DNA from: Geosiphon pyriformis
Lineage: Eukaryota > Glomeromycota > Glomeromycetes > Archaeosporales > Geosiphonaceae
DNA: 64,000 bases
Direction: 5' to 3'
Assembly: GCA_016748015.1 (NCBI GenBank)
Contig: JAAOMT010000061.1
Location: 186,001-250,000, forward strand
Numbering within the stretch: position 1 is the first letter of the stretch; the number at the start of each line of letters is the position of its first letter. The translations under genes and the position numbers were made by a program. The notes beneath the pieces were generated by a model. That model was not told where the DNA came from and did not search any database. It saw only the letters and a program-made list of their open reading frames with translations. Below, one piece after another: positions 58,702 to 64,000 of the stretch.

Positions 58702-61200
58702 GTATTACTATCCAAACATAATATTATAAAAAAAAAAGTTAATTGAATTTTAGAAAATAGACTTATACAATCTTTTATAAGCTTTTAGTTTTTACTTATT
58801 GGCTTAATATAGAAAAAATAGAAAAATCCAATTTTGAATTAACTATAGAAAACTCAATAATATTACCAAAAAAAATGTTTACCTCTTATTATAAATTAAT
58901 AAAATCTTAAATACTTTAGAAAAATCCAAATGGTTTTTGACTCTAGATTTTGCTAATAAATATTAACAAATAGTTATGAACTCTAACAATTTAAAATAGC
59001 AATTATAAATTTAATATAATGCTATTTAGATTAAATAATACCTTCATAATATTTCAATGGCTAATAAATATTATCTACTTTAAAATTCTGTAAAAGTCTA
59101 TAGTAATCTATTTAGATAACATAAATATGTTCTTGTCAATATTTAAAAAACATCTTAAATATCCACAGCAAATCTTTAAAAAACTTCAAACCACTAAACT
59201 AAAACTTAATTCCAAAAAATATTTTTTCAGAAAATCACAATTTGCTTTCCTAAAGCATATTATTAAAAAAATAAAATAAAATCTAATCTTGTAAAAATTA
59301 AAAAAATTAAAAATATTTTTCATCTTTAGAATTTAACTGAACTTTAAAAATTTTTAAAACTTACTTTATACTATCAAAAGTTTGTCAAAGACTTTTCAAC
59401 AGTGACTTAACTGTTAAATTAATTATTAATTAAAAATACAACACAAAAATAGAGTAAAAAATAAGAACAAACATTTGATTACTTAAAGCAAAAATTCAGT
59501 GAAACTCCTATCTTAGTATACTCTAATTTTACCAAAAAATTTGTACTTATAATTAATGTTTTCAGAATAAATCTAAGTGCTGTATTATTACAACAAAATA
59601 AAAAAGAAAAAAAACACATAGTTATATATGTCAGCAGAGATCTAAATATAGCTAAAAAAAATTATACAGCTTATAAAATAGAATATCTTGTGATTATATA
59701 AGCCATAAAATATTTCAAACAATATTTACTATGTAATCCATTTAATATTATTACAGATCACAAAGAACTTACTTGATTAATAAACAAAACTTTTTAAAAA
59801 AGCATTATGCCAAATGGATTATTATTTTACAATCTTATACATATAATATTATTTATAAAAAGAGAATTAAGAACACAAATACAAACTGTTTATCCTGAAT
59901 AAAACATATATAATCACCAAAAATTACTTATTATTTGATCAAAATAAATATCAAAACATATCAATATCTAATATATTACCTTATAATTCTCCAATTATCA
60001 ATGAAATTATTGTTAAAAGAACAAACAAAAATTCAAAAACAAGCTAAATATTATCTAATTAAAAACAATATATTATACCAACATTATTAATATAATCTAT
60101 TTTAAGTAATTACCAAAACTAAGAAAAAAATTATTTTTTATAATATACACTTGGATCCAAATACAGAACACTTTGCAAAAGAAGCCATAATTTAGTGAAC
60201 AACTAGTTAGTACTACTGATCAAAGATATATATTGATATTATTTAATATATTTATAATTGTAATATGTCAAAAAAGAAAAGAATTAAAAGCAACTGAACT
60301 ATTACAACCTATTAAAATAAGAAAACTATTTGACAGTATAGAAATTGATCTAGTAAAATCACTAACTATTATTACTAAAAAAAACTAATATATTGTAGTT
60401 ATTGTAAATTACTTAACAAAATAACCAGAAATAAGAGCCATTAAAACTGCAGATGCTAAATCAGTTGCTAACTTCATGTATAAAAATTTGATTTATAAAC
60501 ATAGTTGTTTAAAAGAACTACTTTTAAATCAAAAAATCTACTTTGTAAATAATTTGTTTGCTAAAATCAGTCAATGCTTTAAGATAAAACACCTTTTTTC
60601 ATTATCTTATTATCTATAGATAAATGAATTAGTAAAATGTTTTAATAGAATATTATATAAATTACTGGCAAAAATAAGCAATAAAATAAACAAGAATAAG
60701 ATTTATTTATCTCTTCAGTTTTATTGACTTATTAAACACTAAAACATAATACTACAAAATTTACACTATTTAAATTAGTATGTAAAAGAAATGCTATATT
60801 ACTTATAGAACTAATAATAAACACTTATCTAACAAAACCAATAAATAAAAACAATTTATAAAAAATCATTAAAAAACAGACTTACAAACTGCTAAAAAAA
60901 CTAAAAAGCAATTGCTAATATGTAATTAATAATATTAAGTACTTCCAAAAACAACAAAAAGTCTAACATAATAACAAACTTCCAGAACAACCCATTATCT
61001 ATAAAATAAAAAACAAAGTTTTATTACATAAAACAAAAACAAAAAAACAATAGAATAGAAAATTTGACAACAAATAGAACAAATCTTTTTATGTTTACAA
61101 TGTCTTAAATAATAGAGCATATAAATTATATTTAAGCAATAAAATTTTGAAAAAAGTTGTATACAGTAACTAATTAAAAATTTTCATTAACAACAATTAT
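58702..61200 (+). pseudogene. Reverse transcriptase, RNase H and integrase of Gypsy-2
   Basis: After the LINE D insertion the frame resumes with ILENRLIQSFISF, then IxYRKLNNITKK-like text, and IVIYLDNINMF for the catalytic YLDD (second Asp now Asn). RNase H is clear at about 59600-59770: IVIYVSRDLNIAKKNYTAYK, and FNIITDHKEL. The integrase core is at about 60340-60650 (DLVKSLTIITKKN, IVVIVNYLTK, AKSVANFMYKNLI, FKIKHLFSLSYY, ELVKCFNRILYKLL). A C-terminal part at 60960-61150 contains YNVLNNRAYKLYL. Stops are frequent and mostly replace Trp, Gln or Arg. Confidence 0.8.
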
Positions 61201-62111
61201 CTAATCTGTTAATGTCCAAATTAGGAACATATATATTAATTGTGTTTTCTGACCAAATTTTACTAGATTTAAAGCCAATAATAATTATCAAACATTATTA
61301 ATTAATTCAATCAACCACATTTAAATTATTATCATTAATATTTAAAAAAAATTAAAACAATTTCAAAAATAGTTAGAAAAATTAGAAATATTAAACTATT
61401 AAAAAAATTTTTTTAAAATTTTGATATATAAAAATAATTAATTTTAGTACATATTTATTATTTATTTTTATTATAAATATACTTGAAAATAGCATAAATA
61501 CTTTCCAACTTTTATTTTGGCTACTACAAAAAAATAATTTCTTATTAGAAATTACTTTTAATAATTCTGAAATATTATATAAAAAAAAATCCAGCTATAT
61601 AAAAAAATGAGCCAAACCTAAATTGTTTTAATTCTTATTATGAGAAAAAAAATGCTAATATATTAATTGATAAAATCATGAAAAAATTCTAACTTTTAAA
61701 AAATACAATACCCAAAAAAAAAACTTAATTGTTTTTTTTTGCTATACATATTTTATGATAACCACATAATTAGATTTTCAAACAATCTACACTAAAAAAA
61801 ATAGCAAGAAAATCAACAAAACAAAACTTCAAAAGTTCAAAAAACTAACTAAAAAAGACAACTTTAAACACTATTTTAGGATAGCATACTAACTCTATGT
61901 GCTATTTTAATATTGTTCAGAAGTATTGTTAACAAATAAAATGAATATACTTATTTCTAATAGAATTGGAAAACTTACTAACAATAAATTCCAGAATTTG
62001 TAAAAATGAATAGTTTAAACAACTATACAGATTTTTATTTTAGATATTGATATTAAAAAAATACACATCAATTTTAATAGAACTTAATCTTAAGAAGAAA
62101 AAAATATTACC
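61201..62111. other. A+T-rich stretch after Gypsy-2 pol
   Basis: Expected place of the Gypsy-2 3' LTR, but I see no match to the 5' LTR landmarks. No coding sequence is recognised. Confidence 0.45.
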
Positions 62112-63395
62112 TAATAAAAATCCAAAAAAATTAAAAGTAATAATATTATAATATATTAACTAATTATTAAATAATATTATAAACAGTACAGATTAACAAA
62201 AAAATTAGAAAATAGAATATACACACAATAATATGTAAAATATATTTTATTTAATATAATTACAAACAAGTAAACCAAAAAGCACTCATAATTAAACAGA
62301 AGACCTAATAACTTAACAATTACTAACTAATTAGTTAGCATAGGCAGAATTATATATAACTTAAAATATGTATATATATGATAGCTTTCTAATTAGAAAA
62401 AAAAAAAAAAAAAAAAAGAGAATAATAAAGAACAAAAAAGTTAATTAGACAAAATAAAAACGAAGAAAAAGTGAAAAAATTGGATTATAATCTTAAAAAA
62501 AGCTAAATAATATGCTTTTCAAGCTTTGTATTATTTACTAATACTAAGATCAATAAAATTGAAGAATTTTTTTTTTTATAATTTAGTTTCTTGTAAATAA
62601 TCAAAAAAGCTATTACTTCTTTTTTACTATCATTTTTTTATTGAAAAAAAAACAACAATAAAAACATCTAACATGTCAACAAAAACATGAATAAAACCCA
62701 AGCTTAACAAAATTAAAAACACATTAAAAAAATATTAAATACATAAAATTATCTAGAAAATACTTGTAACATCTTAGCCAAAATCAATAATCAACTTAAA
62801 AATTCAGAATAAGTTCTCTATATCTTTGGAAAAATAATTTTTAATTAAAATTATTTTACGAATATTAATTTTTGTTGAATTCTACTTTTTATTTTTTATT
62901 TTTTATTTTTTTTAAATTTATTAAAAATAAAATATTGCTTTATTACAAGCAAATAAATACAGATATTTGATATTAATATGAAATAAAAAGTGTATTTCTG
63001 CAAGAATCTTAAGGAAAAACATAATTAAAAATATAAGGATACAACAAAATTCTTTTTTGGAAAATTAGTATAACAGCAACTATTAACAGCAATTTTGACA
63101 GAAATATTATTCCATATACCAAATCTAATAATAAAAACACTTATCAAAAAAAATTATCTAATATTTGTTAAGAAATTAAAAAAACTTATTAAGCTAATCT
63201 TTAAATTTTTAAATAAGAAAATAATAATAATATATTAAATAAAAATTCAGCATAAATCAAAAACAGCACTAATTGAAACTCATATACTTATTTTTATGTT
63301 AAAATTAGATAATTCACTATATTATTGCTTGATCTAAAAAGCTGTAGAAATTAATTATAGTATAACCATTAGAAATAAGAGAAAAAATTTATAAC
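62112..63395 (+). repeat. Long direct repeat, copy 2 (about 1.28 kb)
   Basis: Collinear with 45050-46322 at a near-constant spacing of about 17.07 kb. Differences are mostly A/G or C/T. A run of about 22 A at 62398-62417 is longer than in copy 1. The similarity stops near ATTTATAA at about 63395 while this copy continues into different sequence. Confidence 0.8.
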
Positions 63396-63920
63396 AGCAG
63401 ATTTTTAAACCAGCCAAATCAAAGTCAAAACCACTAGTAAAAAAGTCTATTAGTTTTATTACAACAAAAAATAATGTAGTAAAAGAAATAACTAAAAGAA
63501 AAAAGAGAAAAAAAATAAGAAAAACTATTTTTTTAATAACTCTAAACTTTTATTGTAACCAGAAGATCAACAAAAAAAGAGTTTTTTTTATATTAATTTT
63601 AAGATTTATATTTTTAAAATACATAATTATATTATTAATTACAAAAAAAACCCAAAATTTTTAATAAAGTTATTAATATATATTGTTAAATCTTTTAAAT
63701 TACATAATAATAAATAGTTAACAAGATTAAAAATAACCAAAACCAAAAAAATATTATTATTAACAAATACAAATTTTATAATATCTGTTTTTATATATAT
63801 ATTAAACATTAAATACAGCAAAAAATTGATATAAAATTTAAATTTATTTATAAAACAAAAAATAGATATATTATTATTTAAAATAAAAAAATACATAATT
63901 ATAATATATTATAATATTAA
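63396..63920. other. A+T-rich end segment
   Basis: 63400-63570 is Lys/Asn/Thr-rich in translation and may be a decayed coding part of the element that carries the direct repeat. The minus-strand open stretch at 63896-63639 is of skewed Ile/Asn/Phe composition and not convincing as a gene. Confidence 0.4.
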
Positions 63921-64000
63921 GTTTTTTTTATTAAAATTTAATAAGCATAGTCTAATTATTATTTAGAAATTAGAAACAAACTAAGTATTCTAAGACTAAA
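63921..64000 (-). mobile_element. LINE 3' tail entering from the right edge
   Basis: The minus strand from base 64000 reads TTTAGTCTTAGAATACTTAG, TTTCTAATTTCTAAATAATA, ATTAGACTATGCTTATTAAA. This matches the LINE C tail almost base for base with extra C-to-T and G-to-A changes. The body of this LINE lies beyond the window. Confidence 0.7.

Larger units (their letters stand above)
46620..61200 (+). mobile_element. Gypsy-2: ancient Ty3/Gypsy copy split by LINE D
   Basis: Same family as Gypsy-1, opposite strand. A 5' LTR (46620-47475), gag remnants, protease, Cys-rich region and pre-RT segment run up to 51803. After LINE D (51804-58690) the element continues with reverse transcriptase, RNase H and integrase to about 61180. 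No frame is open for long and C/G are largely gone. A 3' LTR similar to the 5' one was not found by eye after 61200. Confidence 0.8.

Noticed and set aside
63639-63896. Minus-strand 85-codon Ile/Asn/Phe-rich open stretch
   Set aside because: Composition follows base bias, with no homology to any element here; it is not part of the LINE whose tail starts at 63921.
1-64000. tRNA, rRNA or snRNA genes
   Set aside because: Scanned by eye for tRNA A/B-box pairs and conserved rRNA blocks; only an isolated A-box-like match in LINE tails was found.

Overview
The window looks like nuclear DNA of an arbuscular mycorrhizal fungus (Glomeromycotina, Rhizophagus-like). This rests on three things: strong A+T richness, short GT-AG introns (about 60-115 bp) in compact genes, and a Ty3/Gypsy element plus RNase H-bearing LINEs whose protein wording I associate with Rhizophagus/Gigaspora genomes. 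The genus is an inference. The sequence splits into a gene island (about 8.6-26.4 kb) and two transposon compartments (1-8.4 kb and 26.6-64 kb).

Gene island: the spliced genes I could model are a CLIP-170-type microtubule plus-end protein (9433-14272, +), an alkaline ceramidase (14708-15992, -), an ataxin-3/Josephin deubiquitinase (16439-17750, +), an Rmt2-type arginine methyltransferase with an ankyrin N-terminus (20759-22117, +), a TRIP4/ASC-1 (Rqt4-like) ribosome-rescue factor (22525-24644, -) and a bZIP transcription factor (25524-26345, -). Two further stretches look coding or formerly coding but are unresolved: 8632-9219 (-) and 19460-20640 (-). A Tc1/mariner transposase scrap lies at 19.0-19.5 kb. 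The genes are ordinary housekeeping functions with no common pathway; ceramidase and ataxin-3 share a 446-bp divergent promoter.

Left compartment: a minus-strand Gypsy element (896-bp 5' LTR, primer-binding site, gag, protease and an unusual Cys-rich region; reverse transcriptase lies off the left edge) sits inside a plus-strand LINE (A). LINE A in turn abuts or interrupts an older minus-strand LINE (F).

Right compartment: LINE 3' remnants in both orientations, a nearly complete but dead LINE B (27.4-34.1 kb), an ORF1-only LINE derivative C (34.4-36.7 kb), a heavily decayed minus-strand LINE E (37.5-45.0 kb), a 1.27-kb direct repeat pair about 17.07 kb apart (45.05 and 62.11 kb), and a very decayed plus-strand Gypsy-2 (about 46.6-61.2 kb) of the same family as the left element. 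Gypsy-2 is split by a full-length LINE D (51804-58690) flanked by an 11-bp target duplication; the Gypsy reading frame resumes exactly after the duplication. Another LINE 3' end enters from the right edge.

Decay is dominated by C-to-T and G-to-A changes (CGA to TGA, TGG to TAG, catalytic Asp to Asn) with strong CpG loss in the old copies. All the LINEs with a visible 3' end share a 3' tail of about 130 nt that can form a small hairpin and contains a tRNA A-box-like stretch. No element seen here is intact.
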